Assembly: GCA_033239005.1 (NCBI GenBank)
Contig: BSQZ01000002.1
Location: forward strand, 3,377,001 to 3,441,000
Origin: Lamellibrachia satsuma
Lineage: Eukaryota; Annelida; Polychaeta; Sabellida; Siboglinidae
Direction of reading: 5' to 3'
Length of the DNA: 64,000 nt
Positions 21,619 through 34,440 of this stretch are shown piece by piece. Made by a program: the position numbers and the translations under genes. The notes beneath the pieces were generated by a model. It worked only from the letters and a program-made list of their open reading frames with translations, ran no database searches and was not told the DNA's origin. How positions within the stretch are numbered: the first letter of the stretch is position 1; the number at the start of each line of letters is the position of its first letter.

Positions 21619-24303
21619 GTGTGCGTGTGTGTTCACTGGCTGTTGACGTAGTGCACCGCACCAATCCCAGTTTAACTATGATCAGCTGTATCAACTCATC
21701 TATCCTCTTCGGGCCGTCCAGGCCCGATGTTTAACGTTTGCTGGTATATTTATTTTCTTGTCAGTGTCCCTGCTCAATCAGAGGTGTAAGAATTTAATGC
21801 CAGTAGCCCCCCCCCCGGTCGCTATGGATTTAACACACACACCCTGAGTGTATTCATTATTTATTTTCACAATACAATGTATTTCGAATAGCTGTTCATC
21901 ACACATATGATAATAGCATCAATCGCGTAGTAAGAAACAAGTGTCCTCACGTTTCACTGAACGCCTGTAAACAAACCATATATTGCCACTGATTGATATT
22001 ATTCTCAACCTCAAGTCATCATCGTATTATTTCGTTTTTGTCTGGTGGTCAACGCGGCATTATCAGTTTGCCTGGAAATTAATGCCACTAACATTTCCAT
22101 TTTTAGCCTTTAAATCATATGATTTACAAATAAAAGAGGTGTTTTACGCTTTTCCTCTGATACAAATCCGACATAGTTTGTGCACACAAGCTATATGACT
22201 ATTTTCTTATTTCAGAACAATGAATAGAACAGTCAGGGAGTGTTCCCAAAGTGACAGTTAGTCCCGTTAGTCCCAATAGCCTTGGGGGTAATAAACCAAT
22301 ACGATTACGTGGCAGTCGGTAGCGGTGAAATTAGGTGATGTAGTTATATTTACCAATACCATTCTCGCAGTAATTGCAGCGATAGTTCGAGTTGGTTCGC
22401 AACTATTTGGCGGTGACGGTAACGAGAAAAAACGTACATTTTCCGTCAAAATCATTTGTATGTAAAACTCATTATGAATAGGATGTGGTGAATTGGCAAA
22501 TACATAGCACAAACGTTAATTGTTAAATTTGTCACCGTCAATGGTACAGTTGTACTGGTAATCAACATTGTAGTTAAGACGGCGCTACCGTTCGCTTCTT
22601 TTCGGTTGTCTTACGTTTTGACCATATTATGTGTTTAGCTAGAACCATATATTGATCAACATTGTGTTTTGTTTGTTTAATTGTTTCAATTATAAGGTTG
22701 CATCATTGTGTTAATAACTAGGTATCCTTTAAGCTGAACAATTTCAATATGACACGTTATACTATATTTCTTCTTCACGGGTTACTTGACAGGTATCCAT
22801 CGACTGACAACGATAAGTTGGAGGCTACTAGAGAATTTGCCGACTACCTGCTAAAGACGTGGAAGTTTGGAGACTGCGACAACGACCTGGTGATTGTGGT
22901 CTCCAAGAGCGACAGAACGGTCAGACATGTTTATGTTTTGCTAATAATTTATTTAGTTCAATGTGTTTTCACTTGACGTAACAAATAAATAATTAGGTTA
23001 ACAAATAAATGACAAAGCTGAGACCGACGGCATCAAGAGCCTCTTAGTGTCATCGAAGTTCATGGAATGAGGAATAGTATAATTAACTGGATATAAAATA
23101 GCTGACTGACAGACTGAAAGAAAACACAGTTATCGTTGACACTGGACGTTTTTTTTACATCAGCATTAGTTAGAGAGGGGGAGGATGGGCGTCCGTACGT
23201 ACGTGCGTGCGTGCTTTCGTGCGTGCGTGCGTGCGTGCGTGCTTGTGTGTGGGTATTCAGAGTCTGTGGTAATTTAAGCATAACCTCTTTGATGGTTAAT
23301 TTCGTAATAAATATGTGGAATCGTTTTTATTGTGCTCTTAATGTGTATACCAAATACCACCAATGCACATTGTACTGTAAAAGATGATGTGAAATATTAA
23401 GTGGGCACCACAGGTCAGTGTGACCAGGTCACAGTGCAGTGAACAGCGACGCACACAGGTTTCGCTGGAGGCAGTTCAAACAAACAAGACTTGATGTTGC
23501 ATGTTCGCTGTCTCTCTCTCCCGGCAGGTATGGACGAGCACGGCGAGCGGTGTGCGAAAGAAGCTCTCAGACGAGTGCGTTACAAAGATATACAAGGAAA
23601 CGAGACACGGATCGGGATTGATATATCTCCTCGAGCAATACACGTGAGTATGCACAGGTATAAAATAGGATTGACTATATGATTCTATCAGATGTATTGA
23701 CATAGGCTGGTCCCTTAGCGAGAGGTCACGCGCCAGAAACGAGCAGTTATCGTGGCGAAGACAACTATATTTCGAAGTTGTTTGGTTGGATATGGGAAAT
23801 GTCGAATAATACAATTTTCATACTCTAATATATCGCTGGGTAAAGACTACTTAATAATAATAATAATTACACTATGAATTAATTTTTAATGTAACTAATT
23901 TGACAGTATGACTAATTCAATTATGAAATCGAACAGTGTATCCCTTTTGAATTATCACACACCTCCACGCACGCACGAACCTACACACATCCACACGCAA
24001 ACGCACGTGCATGCGCACACGCACACGCACACACGTACAACGTCGGTCGTTGTTTATTACAGAGAGGTTCAGTCGGGACAACGAGATTGCGGCTCGGGAT
24101 CCACTGGAGCAATCATCGGAGCTGTGTTCGGTGCCCTCTTCGGTGTATTGGCGGTAGTGATCGGCGTCTGTCTCTGCAAGCGTTACTGTTGTCGCGGTGG
24201 AGGCGGTGATGGCGGTGGTGGCGGTGGTGGTGGCTGTGGTGGCGGTGGTGGTGGTGGTGGCGGCTGCGGCGACGGTGGTGGTGGCGGCGGCGGTGATTTT
24301 TGA
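20897..24303 (+). CDS. MOLO1-like single-pass membrane protein, copy C (5 exons)
   Basis: Exons: 20897-21152, 21335-21440, 22793-22919, 23528-23643, 24063-24303; phases agree and the product is 281 aa. Signal peptide (MNTMSANYVVMCVLFVAI), then two tandem PLYETTTVPINSS-type linker units, then the same domain as copy B (DSWTKSEFPNP, SWVCDPARLLSRQ, DSCQGW, WKFGDCDNDLVIVVSK, VWTSTASGVRKKLSDEC). Exon 4 is 21 nt shorter than in copies A and B and lacks the KDDFKEL helix segment before GSGL. The EVQSGQRDC to CKRYCC region, including the helix, is nearly identical to copy B down to the DNA, pointing to recent duplication or gene conversion. The tail is short, Gly-rich, and ends GGDF. Start chosen at MNTM; an upstream in-frame ATG at 20840 lies within the TATA/leader region. 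Confidence 0.85.
21565..21625. repeat. (GTGC)n microsatellite in intron 2 of copy C
   Basis: About 14 GTGC/GCGT units. Similar tetranucleotide runs at 11785-11831 and 23203-23241 show that this motif is recurrent in the cluster. Confidence 0.9.
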
Positions 24304-24960
24304 TCTGTCGATACCATTCGACATGGAAACCGCATCATCAGTCAGAAAGCAACGTCATTACGACGTCATTACGCTTCCGAATATTCTTCCTTAGAACATA
24401 TATGTCATAATTAGTTTTAAATGTGAAAAAAACAAGAAACGTGAACGTTAATCAGGCATTTGACGTTTGAGTCACTTTCTGACAGACGCTGTTTAGCCGG
24501 AGTAAAGACTTGATTGAACAATAATCATTATTATTAACGTCCATTCAAAGGCGCAAATCAGTAATTGTGGTATTATTTTCCAATCACAATGTGGGCAATT
24601 ATTATAGCATCACATTTCAGAATCAACCTCTTTACTTTTTCAAAATAGTAGCTTGTTTACGTAAATAAACAGAACAAATCTACATTATTCCGGGTCCACG
24701 TTTTGTGGCAGACGAAAATAACACAAACCCTTGCGACTTAACCGTGAATCGTTGTTAATGGGTGTGCCCGAAACACGCGTGTCGAGACGTTGTGACATGT
24801 GTAAATCTGTCAGTTCGGTGGGTGTGTATAGACAAGGTGACCCTAGAGTATTGTTCTTTATATGAATGTAGGTAGACAACATGGCCTTGGAATATTGTCA
24901 TTTCCGTGAATGCCGCGATATAAAAAGGCCTTGTCATATTTTTAGTTCGGTGAAAATAGT
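24304..24960. repeat. 3' flank of copy C, paralogous to that of copy B
   Basis: CAAGAAACGTGAACGT, GTTTAGCCGGAGTAAAGA, TAACGTCCATTCAAA and CTTGCGACTTAA occur in the same order as at 17455-17860. The ~50-bp GTCAGTTCGGTGGGTGT repeat (about 24810-24960) is present with three units. This fixes the right edge of the B/C duplication near 24960. Confidence 0.6.
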
Positions 24961-25034
24961 AAGTTCAGAATAATTATAACTATTTTCCCTGGTTATGGTG
25001 GTATGGTTATAATTATTCATAACTTACTATTTTT
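24953..25034. repeat. Inverted repeat / hairpin
   Basis: The arm at 24953-24980 (AAAATAGTAAGTTCAG-AATAATTATAAC) is matched by its near-perfect complement at 25006-25034, with a loop of about 25 nt. It sits at the end of the paralogous 3' flank; it could be a MITE fragment or a duplication breakpoint. Confidence 0.7.
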
Positions 25035-25131
25035 AGGTATATATGCTGTCATACGATTGTTGTGTGGCTATAATATATATAATACCAATAAAATATCAGC
25101 GACAACACTAACCGATGGGATTTCTTGCATG

Positions 25132-25505
<374 letters not shown>

Positions 25506-25582
25506 ATGAAGTCTAACTGTTGCTTTATACAGAGGTATAATTAGCTTTCATCCTAGTATTTTATGTTTCTCCTGATCAACCC

Positions 25583-26040
25583 ATTTCCTGTATGTAGGCA
25601 TTTGCATTTCCCAAAATTGAGTGTAGATCGTTTTGTAAATGTTGTTTATCACCACCAGTGTTAACCTTTCTAAACACTTTTGTGTAAAATTTCAGTACGT
25701 TACTTGTTATGTTGCCGTCGAAATCATTGATATATATTGAGAATAATAAAGGTCATAATACTGATCAATGTAAGTCCAAGTTTCATGTATTAGGCAAGAA
25801 GGTCGGAGGGAATCTGATAGGATCTGTGGAGGTCTGAGGGGGTTAGAGAGTAAATGATGTTTGTTTTGTGTAATGTCTCAAATCAATTCAAGATCACTAC
25901 TTACTTATCTTTTCAGCCACCTTCAGTTATAATAGAAAAATTTACTCTTAGTAATTACTTTAATCTAGTCTGTGTTTACATTTTTAAAACAATCTTATTC
26001 CATTTAATATAATATTTATTCCAATGCAAGAACAAATGCG
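25583..26040 (-). mobile_element. CR1-like LINE relic, inverted partner of 53995-54470
   Basis: On the - strand NDFDGNITSNVLKF and TKVFRKVNTGGDKQHL match the reverse-transcriptase palm region of CR1-like LINEs. The ADD of the FADD box is missing (KFYTKVF). Most of the segment is the near-identical reverse complement of 53995-54470, including non-coding sequence such as CAAGATCACTACTTACTTAT. Confidence 0.65.
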
Positions 26041-26649
26041 AGTCTCAGCACACGAATCTGTGTTTGACGGTGGACCTAGCTTATATCAAACCATTTTGAT
26101 TCCAGCGATGGAATGGATCAACGCTCAGCCGCTATCTGCTCAGCAAAAGTCTGTTTAAGATATTTCCTGCAATGCTCGTAAAATTATTCTTCGATAATTG
26201 ATGGGTAAGTTATTTTGCAATTATCCGAGTTGTGGTCAACTTGCTGGGCTTTATTTTCTTGAGTAATGCCATGTTGCAAAAATCTAGCAGGTGTGTTTTG
26301 AATTAATCCGGTTGCCAAAGTTCATTTTTGAAGTCTGACAATTTAAGGTAAATGGCAATCGAGGTTGTGATTGGTAGGACACCTTTATAAATATATTTTA
26401 TGGGGAAGTCTGTCAGGTATTGAGGGTGCATTCTCCATGATAATTCTGGAGTGTTGGAAGTATTTGTCCTGTCTCTCTTCTGGTGTCCCTTCGATCTAGT
26501 TAGAGCTAGGTCTGTGCTGTCATTCGACCAGATCTTCCAAGCTATGCTGTGTCTATGATCAAACGATGCTTGTTCGTTTTTCTGCATCTTTTCATCGAAC
26601 GGATTTAGATAGAATAATTATATATGTAGCGTGCTTTCATGCCGAGCAT

Positions 26650-27250
26650 CGAGGCCATGTTCTTGTAGAGATTGGACTGGCCAAGTTGTACGGATGGCCA
26701 AAGACAGGCTGCCGAAATAGCTGTGTTCTATGGTGACCTACGGCAGTCTAAGCGAAACATTGGGCGACCACGCTTCCACAGTGATATAGTGTAGTATAGA
26801 CTCCATGAAGCGAAACCTAGGAGCTACCGGTATTGACGTGAGCACGTGAAGAGTGGTCGTCAGACAAGGAGCCGCCGACACTGGATCTATTGGAGCAGCT
26901 GACGCCGCGTGAGACCGTCACGAACATGCGCACGATTTCGCAGCCCAAACAGGACATGCTGACATACACATATCACTACCGAGAACAAGCCATGGCTGCC
27001 CGTATCGGGCTAGTATCTTAGGAACGAGACCATCGAGAGCCAGCTGGACCGCCGCGTGCGGCTCCTGGGTGACAGGACTGCTGACAGTGACTCCCCGGAG
27101 GATGCACCGTAGAGAGCGACTCCCCGGAGGCTGCATCGACGAGAGCAACTCCACGGAAGCTGTACCGTCGAGAATGTACCTTAGAGACCGACGGAGGATG
27201 TACTGTCGAAGAGAGCGACTCCTTGGAGGTTGCACCGCGGTTGGAAGCCG
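26650..27250 (+). mobile_element. LINE ORF C-terminal relic plus short GC-rich repeats
   Basis: On the + strand, in shifting frames, RMAKDRLPK, then LFYGDLRQSKRNIGRPR-type residues, WRVVVRQGAADTG and DRHEHAHDFA follow the usual order of a CFDP2/RTE-like LINE tail (LPK..-YGEL..GKR..G-(30)-W...). It has many stops and frameshifts. From about 27085 to 27240 imperfect units of 'gagagcgactccccggagg' follow. Not a functional gene. Confidence 0.5.
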
Positions 27251-27299
27251 GGCTGATTATATTTATTTAACTTAGAACTCCTTTAAATTCAAAAGCTCA

Positions 27300-28100
27300 C
27301 CTCTGGGAACACTCCCAGCAAAAATGGCTCTCCTTCTCTGCTTTCTTTGGTGTACAAATACTCAACACAACACAACTTGTTTCCACGATAAAAATAGAAG
27401 TTTAAAAATATGTGTGTGAGGAATGGGATTTTGGTAGTAGGATTGCGTCTGGGGGCTTATGTCTGCGGGGGTTATATCCAGAGAGGGCTTATGTTCAGCA
27501 ACCATAGAACTCCTACAAGAAATATATATGATCATTAACTCATGTTATACTAAGTAGTTGCTGCAATTAGTAAAACACAATATAGTCCATGTACGTGTGC
27601 TTTCAATGAACTACTTGTTTGGCTTCGGTCGCACACCGTTGTGTGGCAGACTTTGCAACAAAACACATTCACTCACTTTCAGGATGAGCACAATAATGCA
27701 CAAATCTAATCTTTTACAACGTTCCACCTTTCTACTGTTCAACAGTAACTAACTAAAATAGAACTAGAACACGTTTCTACCCTTAATAGCCCACTGTTTT
27801 ATTAATAGTGACACAGTACATGACAAAGCAAAAGTGAAGTTTCTTAAATAGTTGCATTAGTATCCTAGTGAACATCAGGTATAGGCCTAAGTTAAAACCA
27901 TGTGTGGTACATCATTTAAAACATTAAAACTAATTAAAACAAATAAATAAATGTGACGCGCCACGCCAAAACCAGGCGCTTGTCGCTAGATTTAGTTCGG
28001 CGCAGGAGCCTAATACGCATGTCGTACCTTCGAATTGTCAAAACAGGGTTAACGACGGAATCGATCAGCGAAATTATCCATCTTTCCATTTATATATGCA
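27300..28100. other. No gene recognised
   Basis: AT-rich, with ORFs up to 64 codons without motifs. No repeat longer than a few units. Confidence 0.35.
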
Positions 28101-28502
28101 GAAAGATTGTTCAAACTAGTAATATTTAGCACTTTATTGAAGCCCCTGATTAGCGTCGCTGTTGAGAAGTCTGAAACAAAGCCATTTTTACGCGTTTTTG
28201 ATCGACTGTCTTCGCTCGCTTACAAGCGGGAAACCCCACATGTTATACATGGCGGGAAAGCTTATGACGTCAGCTACACGTATGATTGGGAATCTCTTAC
28301 TTTAGACCAATGGAACAGCTCCTATTATACATAATTTATCTAGCAACAAAGTGCTGTTGTTGCTATGGACGTTGCGAAACGCTCGCTGATTGGTCGAAAA
28401 CGTAAGCGTGCATGCGCAATCGGCTTGTTTACACATTCCTTTCGTCTTTGTTCGCCAGTTTCGCCCGCTGTTTTCGTTTTCCATTCATTAAAAAAATGCA
28501 CT

Positions 28503-28670
28503 ATGGCATCGAAAGAAGCTTATTTAGCTACCGAGTTGGATCGTGCGAGGGGGAGCAATCTCGAGGACAGCAGTTTAGCTGCCGTGATTGAAAATTACTT
28601 CGAAGGCCGCGTCGAGCCCGTGGAAGTCGCCTCGGCGGGGCAGGGCCAGGGGAGACCACAGTGTCATTGA
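28503..28670 (+). CDS. Small unidentified ORF downstream of a CRE
   Basis: The ORF (55 codons from MASKEAYLATELDRARG) ends HC-stop after a Gly/Gln-rich stretch; upstream in-frame sequence extends to 28365 (MDVAKRSLIGRKRKRAC). It lies 230 bp after a perfect TGACGTCA at 28265-28272 in a CpG-richer island than its surroundings. The acidic/aliphatic SSLAAVIENYFEG segment resembles N-terminal parts of some transposon-derived proteins, but I cannot name a family. It may be the first exon of something whose remainder is missing, or a transposon relic. Confidence 0.25.
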   Translation: MASKEAYLATELDRARGSNLEDSSLAAVIENYFEGRVEPVEVASAGQGQGRPQCH

Positions 28671-28699
28671 GCCTACACTGGTTGGCTCAGCGCCAGCGG

Positions 28700-29750
28700 G
28701 AGCGGACTTTCCAAATTGGGAAAACTTACATTGTCTAGTGTTATATATGTAATATGTAAATAATGTTTTATTTTCAGATATTTCAGGGATTTACTTTAGG
28801 GGTTCGGCTCCCAGTGCTCGCGCGCGATAGTCTCCGGGAATACCAAACCTGGTAGTAAATGAGGTGGCATTCAATAAATATTACGTTTTTCACTTTATAC
28901 TTCTGTATCTTCTTTATACACATCTACTGGAGGAATGTACAAAATTTCATTCCATTTGGAGCATTATAAGTGCATGGTTGCTATGGAAGAAGCAATTTTT
29001 CAATGCCGCTTTTTAAAGCTGATTTTCTCAAAACTGTTATTCCAAGAACGTGAACACTAAAAGTGTAATATTTTGGCCCAGGAGTAAGATACACTGTTCA
29101 TGTTGGTGTCATTTTAAAGCTGTGTATCTCCTCTATTTGAATCTGTAATAAAATGGTTTTGTAAAATTGTCGACAAGAGCCTGGTTTTGGAGGCGTCACT
29201 TTTTATATTATGTAGGGACAATCCCTGTTTTCATTTCACATAATTGAGTTGGAGTAGTTTTACAAATTATGGACAAACACAAACATAATGTGTATCATCA
29301 TCAGTCGTAGTCTGGGTATGGTTCTGCCACACGCGAGCGTTTTATCGGTCGGAAGAGAGCTTTCTTTGGTCGGGGAAAGTGGGGTCCAGGCTGGAATCAA
29401 ATAATTCAATCAATGGGTATATTTAATACTGACACAAACAGAATGTTATTATGATTATTATTATTATGAGATGATAAATAGTAATAATGATTTAGTTTAG
29501 AATTGTTGCTGCTGTTAGAACGCACACGTATGATTTTACATGCCACGTTTTGTTATATATTTATAAGTTTTTTTTAATGTTGCTGCTTTGAATCAAACAA
29601 AGACCGAGAGCAGCAGTGTTACAACATCACATGACAAATAAATTGGTCCAGCAATTTTTCTAAATGAATGTCTCAAACTCAGGGAAATAGGTTTAGGTCA
29701 TGAAATATAAATCATTAGTACTGTTCACTTTCAAGTGTGCAGATATCTCA
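28700..29750. other. No gene recognised
   Basis: Possible 3' UTR or terminal exons of the - strand gene on the right, but no exon could be supported. Contains ATT-rich microsatellite at about 29450-29470. Confidence 0.3.
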
Positions 29751-29751
29751 C

Positions 29752-29995
29752 CTTGCTATAGAGATTGGCTGTTGGAGATTCCAAGTAGTCATTCTGTCGG
29801 ATGTACACATCAGGCATTCTGTAGTCCAACGGGTGGTCTCCAGTGAATGCTGGGTTGACGTGCTGCTGCTGCTGCTGCTGCTGCTGCTCTAGACTTGGAG
29901 ACCCATGCAACCAGTGGCCACGGAATGGACCATGGTGGATAGTTGACTCACTCAGCAAGGACCCACTGGATGTCTCTCTGTTGGACTTGGTGGAC
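29752..29995 (-). CDS. Poly-Gln exon of unidentified - strand gene
   Basis: Acceptor GATGCAG and donor CAAG|GTGAGA bound 244 nt that continue the phase (2) of the exon at 32263-32454 and leave phase 0. It encodes STKSNRETSSGSLLSES, HGPFRGHWLHGSPSLE, eight Gln (CAG codons), VNPAFTGDHPLDYRMPD and NDYLESPTANLYSK. Hydrophilic, with Tyr motifs (YRMPD, NDYLE, NLYSK) as seen in receptor cytoplasmic tails. If unspliced, translation would end six residues past the donor. I do not recognise the family. Confidence 0.55.
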
Positions 29996-29999
29996 CTGC

Positions 30000-32260
30000 A
30001 TCGAGGCAAGACAGAACATTATTTACACCTACTTTATTAAGTACCCCAATTAATCAAGATCACTCTGTTATTTATGCCTACATTATTAAGTACATATGAA
30101 TCAAGAATTTTTTATTTACAGCTACATTATTGAGTACTAGGTATATGTTTGTGAGTCAGACTGATTCAAATTATTGCCCACTGTGTGCGTGACCTTATTA
30201 CAACTCCATGCTTAAAGCTAAAATTCAACAACTGAGCATTCCTGGAAATTACCAGAAACAGATTTTTGAAGGTATAAATAATTTGGTTGACTAATTTTTT
30301 AATATTCACTTTATATTACTTTAAAGCTCGACAACTGAAACTTTAAAGTAACAATATATAAACGTGATCAACTTTAGACCAACTTTAGCATATGGCTGAA
30401 AGATCTTTCCTATTAAAGCGAAACAAAAGTTGGGACGGTGGGACTCGACCATGCCGTTGATTCTAATCCCCGCCTTTAGGTGTTTTATTTGTGTAAAATG
30501 TCTATGTCACATGTTGGCTAGCTGTTGGCATTTAAGGCCTACAGCACAACTCCGGTACACCTTTTGTACATGTATGTGACTTCTGCACTGTGCATTTTAC
30601 ACAGTAATTTCTAGGTACATATTATGAAGTATGTGTCAGTGCTGGTTGTACGTTTGATGATAATTGTATTGCTTTGTATATACTTTGTGCATTTACAGTA
30701 ATTTTGGTACAATAAGCCATGTGCTCACCATTATATGTGTGAGAATGTCTGTCAATCCAATAAATTTATTCCTGGATTGCCATGTTAACAACCGTCTACT
30801 GTCTTTGCTTTGTTGATGTAAATTAAACCAGGCACATTAGTTATAATCCAATTAATATATTCTTTAGACAGCAGCACAGGATCCTAAAAAGTCATGCTTT
30901 TGGGGCTACGCACCAAAGAGAAAAAAAACTAACCAATGGCAACTAAAATCAAGAGTATCACTCCAGTATTTACTCAGAATGTGTTCTAAAGTGGGAGATT
31001 CTGGTCATTTCTTCAAATGCCCGAGGGCTGACATATTAACCAGCTCGACCGATAAGTGCATTATATGAAATCAGAGTAACCTAGACTACGAATGACGCAT
31101 TAAGGGAAGCTGGCATACACAGAATCAGGCATGGGTTAATTTCAATTAATTGAAACACTGCAGAAATAACAACTTGGTGCATAGAAATTATGTATGTAGT
31201 TGCCTGGTGTGGTTAATTTGGTGGTTGAATATAGGAGGAAACCCCACACCTGCACATCTTCCGCCACAACTTTTCAATCCTTTCAGATAGAGTAATAATT
31301 TTTAACAAGTATCTACCACTCTTAAAATGTGTTCAAATGCCCCAAGAAGAAATGTCTTGGTATGTAAATATTGTATAAACAAATACTTTTCAACAAAGTT
31401 AAAAACACATTTCTGTTACAAGTCTTGTGATTTTAGGACTGTTTTTAATGTGTAAACATTTCTACCAACACATGATTTAATTGAATTAAAATTAACTGTT
31501 AATTTAACTGAAGAATTTGGGAGGTTAATTTAATTGACCTGAGAAATATGTGAAGTTAATTTAATATAATAATTCACCAACACAGTCTCAAACAAATGTG
31601 TTATTCGATGTCAGAAAGAGGACTAGTTTAGTAAACAAAGGCCAAAATATGTTACATAAGTTGAGTTTGGACACAAATAGCATGGTCATATCCTACTCGC
31701 AAGCATAGGAATAGGGTTTACACAAATATATTTTCATTTGGTGACCGAATATTGCCAGAATATCACACTCATGACGTAGGGTTATCTAACGGTATGGAGC
31801 GGCATATGAAATTAAAATGTGTGTTCAACAAGGTTTTCCTAGTAAACCACTGTCGTTATATATTCTTAATTGTAGTCACAAATGGTTATGTTTGTGTAAC
31901 TCTTACAGATGCATAGGCCGAAAAAAATGACCTGTTTTGCCTTAGTAAACTTACATAATGTGTCTCTGCCTACAACACATAGCTTGAATTAATTGCTGTT
32001 AGTTGTAGCCAATTTACATTTACCTGATTTGTTCACACTTACTGATGAGTCTATGTCAGAAGAAGTGATTTTTAAAGTCCATCACGGACTTGTAAATCTG
32101 CAAATAAGGATATTGTAAACACGTAATAGGACAATCCACCATGGCCAATATTATGAAAATATTTGAAATTTTTGTTCTCCTATACATAAACAATTGCTAA
32201 GCATAATCCAACTGATGAACTTGTATATTTGATCAAGAAAGTGGGCACTGTTATTTCCCC
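30000..32260. other. Intron, mostly unique sequence
   Basis: No ORF of note. 31485-31575 carries a GGTTAATTTAATTGACC repeat also present at 45655-45830, likely a dispersed AT-rich transposon. Confidence 0.4.
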
Positions 32261-32262
32261 AC

Positions 32263-32454
32263 CTGTGGTTCTGTTGGTTGAAGACTCCCTGGATCATGCA
32301 TGGGTTCTTCAGAATGTATACTTTGATGGTCAACAAATCGTAACCCGTCCCGTCTTCTGCTGTCATCTGTGACGTTAAGCAGAGTTCTTTACTGTCACTT
32401 GTAATGTTAATCTTAGAGAAATCTGCATTATGTTCACTTTCAGCTGTCAAATCC
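32263..32454 (-). CDS. Exon of unidentified - strand gene
   Basis: Acceptor TTCAAG and donor CACAG|GTGGGG enclose 192 nt in phase 2/2. It encodes DLTAESEHNADFSKINITSD, SKELCLTSQMTAEDGTG, YDLLTIKVYILKNPC and FNQQNHR. Alternating hydrophobic/polar residues, N-glycosylation sequon NIT and paired Cys fit an extracellular beta-rich domain. The phases match the exon to the right. Confidence 0.5.
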
Positions 32455-32464
32455 CTTGAATCTT

Positions 32465-34135
32465 GAGTGTCGACCACACACAGACATATAGTTGGAGGCA
32501 CCACACACAGACATATAGCTGGAGGCATCACACACAGACATATAGTTGGAGGAACCACACACAGACATATAGTTGGAGGAACCACACACAGACATATAGT
32601 TGGAGGAACCACACACAGACATATAGTTGGAGGCACCACACACAGACATATAGTTGGAGGCACCACACACAGACATATAGTTGGAGGCACCACACACACA
32701 GACAGATGGCTGGAGGCACCACACAAGACATATAGTTGGAGGCACAACACAGACATATAGCTGGAGGTACCACACACACAGACAGACGGCTGGAGGCACC
32801 ACACACAGACATATAGTTGGAGGCACAACACAGACATATAGCTGGAGGCACCACACACAGACAGACGGCTGGAGGCACCACACAAGACATATAGTTGGAG
32901 GCACAACACAGACATATAGCTGGAGGCACCACACACAGACAGACGGCTGGAGGCACCACACACAGACATATAGCTGGGGGCATCACACACAGATGGATGG
33001 CTGGAGGCACCACACATAGACATATAGTTGGAGGCACCACACACAGACATATAGTTGGAGGCACCACACACAGACATATAGTTGGAGGCACCACACACAC
33101 AGACAGATGGCTGGAGGCACCACACAAGACATATAGTTGGAGGCACAACACAGACATATAGCTGGAGGTACCACACACACAGACAGACGGCTGGAGGCAC
33201 CACACACAGACATATAGTTGGAGGCACAACACAGACATATAGCTGGAGGCACCACACACAGACAGACGGCTGGAGGCACCACACAAGACATATAGTTGGA
33301 GGCACAACACAGACATATAGCTGGAGGCACCACACACAGACAGACGGCTGGAGGCACCACACACAGACATATAGCTGGGGGCATCACACACAGACGGATG
33401 GCTGGAGGCACCACACACAGACATATAGTTGGAGGCACCACACACACAGACAGATGGCTGGAGGCACCACACACAGACATATAGTTGGAGGCACCACACA
33501 CAGACAGATGGCTGGAGGCACCACACACATACATATAGTTGGAGGCACCACACACACAGACAGATGGCTGGAGGCACCACATACATACATATAGCTAGGG
33601 GCATCACACACAGACGGATTGCTGGAGGGGCCACACACAGACATATAGCTGGGGGCATCACACACAGTCAGATGGCTGGAGGGGCCACACACAGACATAT
33701 AGCTGGGGGCCTCACACACCGACAGGTGGTTGGAGGGGCCACACACAGACATATAGCTGGGGGCATCACACACAGACGGATGGTTGGAGACATCACACAC
33801 AGACAGATGGCTGGAGGCACCACACACAGACATATAGCTGGGGGCACCACACACAGACAGATGGCTGGAGGCACCACACACAGACAGATGGCTGGAGACA
33901 GGCAGATGTTTGGAGGTACCTCACACACAGACATGGCTGAATGTACCACACACAGACATATGGCTGGAGGTACAACACACAAACAGATGGCTGGAAACAT
34001 CACGCACAGACAGATGGCTGGAGGCACCATGCCCAGACAGATGGCTGGAGGCACCACGCCCAGACAGATGGCTGGAGGCCCCACACACAGACAGATGGTT
34101 GGAGGCCCCACACACAGACAGATGGCTGGAGATGC
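32465..34135. repeat. ~28-31-bp minisatellite, about 57 copies
   Basis: Units are built from 'ccacacacagacatatagtt' + 'ggaggca' and 'cagatggctggaggcac' variants. Two ~400-bp higher-order blocks (about 32685-33050 and 33085-33400) repeat the same variant order. It adjoins the acceptor of the exon ending at 32454. Long His/Thr- and Cys-rich ORFs on both strands here (up to 403 codons) are repeat artefacts. Confidence 0.95.
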
Positions 34136-34440
34136 AATGGAATTGGTCAAAGCATAAGATTTAGTGTGCACATTTTCCATTATATGTACAACATTATACA
34201 TTACATATAATGGTGATTATCTGATGGTAAATCTACTGTTACATTTTATGAAACAGGACCATAACCAGTTAGTTGGACCACACAAAGTCCAGTATTGACG
34301 ACTGCTCAATGTTACATTAATTGAAGTAACGCTACCTTTTGACAACAGTATTAACATGTGTATGTGGTTCTCTCCCAAATGCAATTTTCAAGAATTCATT
34401 GAACACCTGAAGATGTGCCTTACCTTAATGACATCTTCAC

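Noticed and set aside
32151..34201. Long Cys- and His/Thr-rich ORFs (up to 403 codons) on both strands
   Set aside because: They translate the ~28-31-bp minisatellite; both strands and several frames are open at once, and the peptides only repeat the unit.
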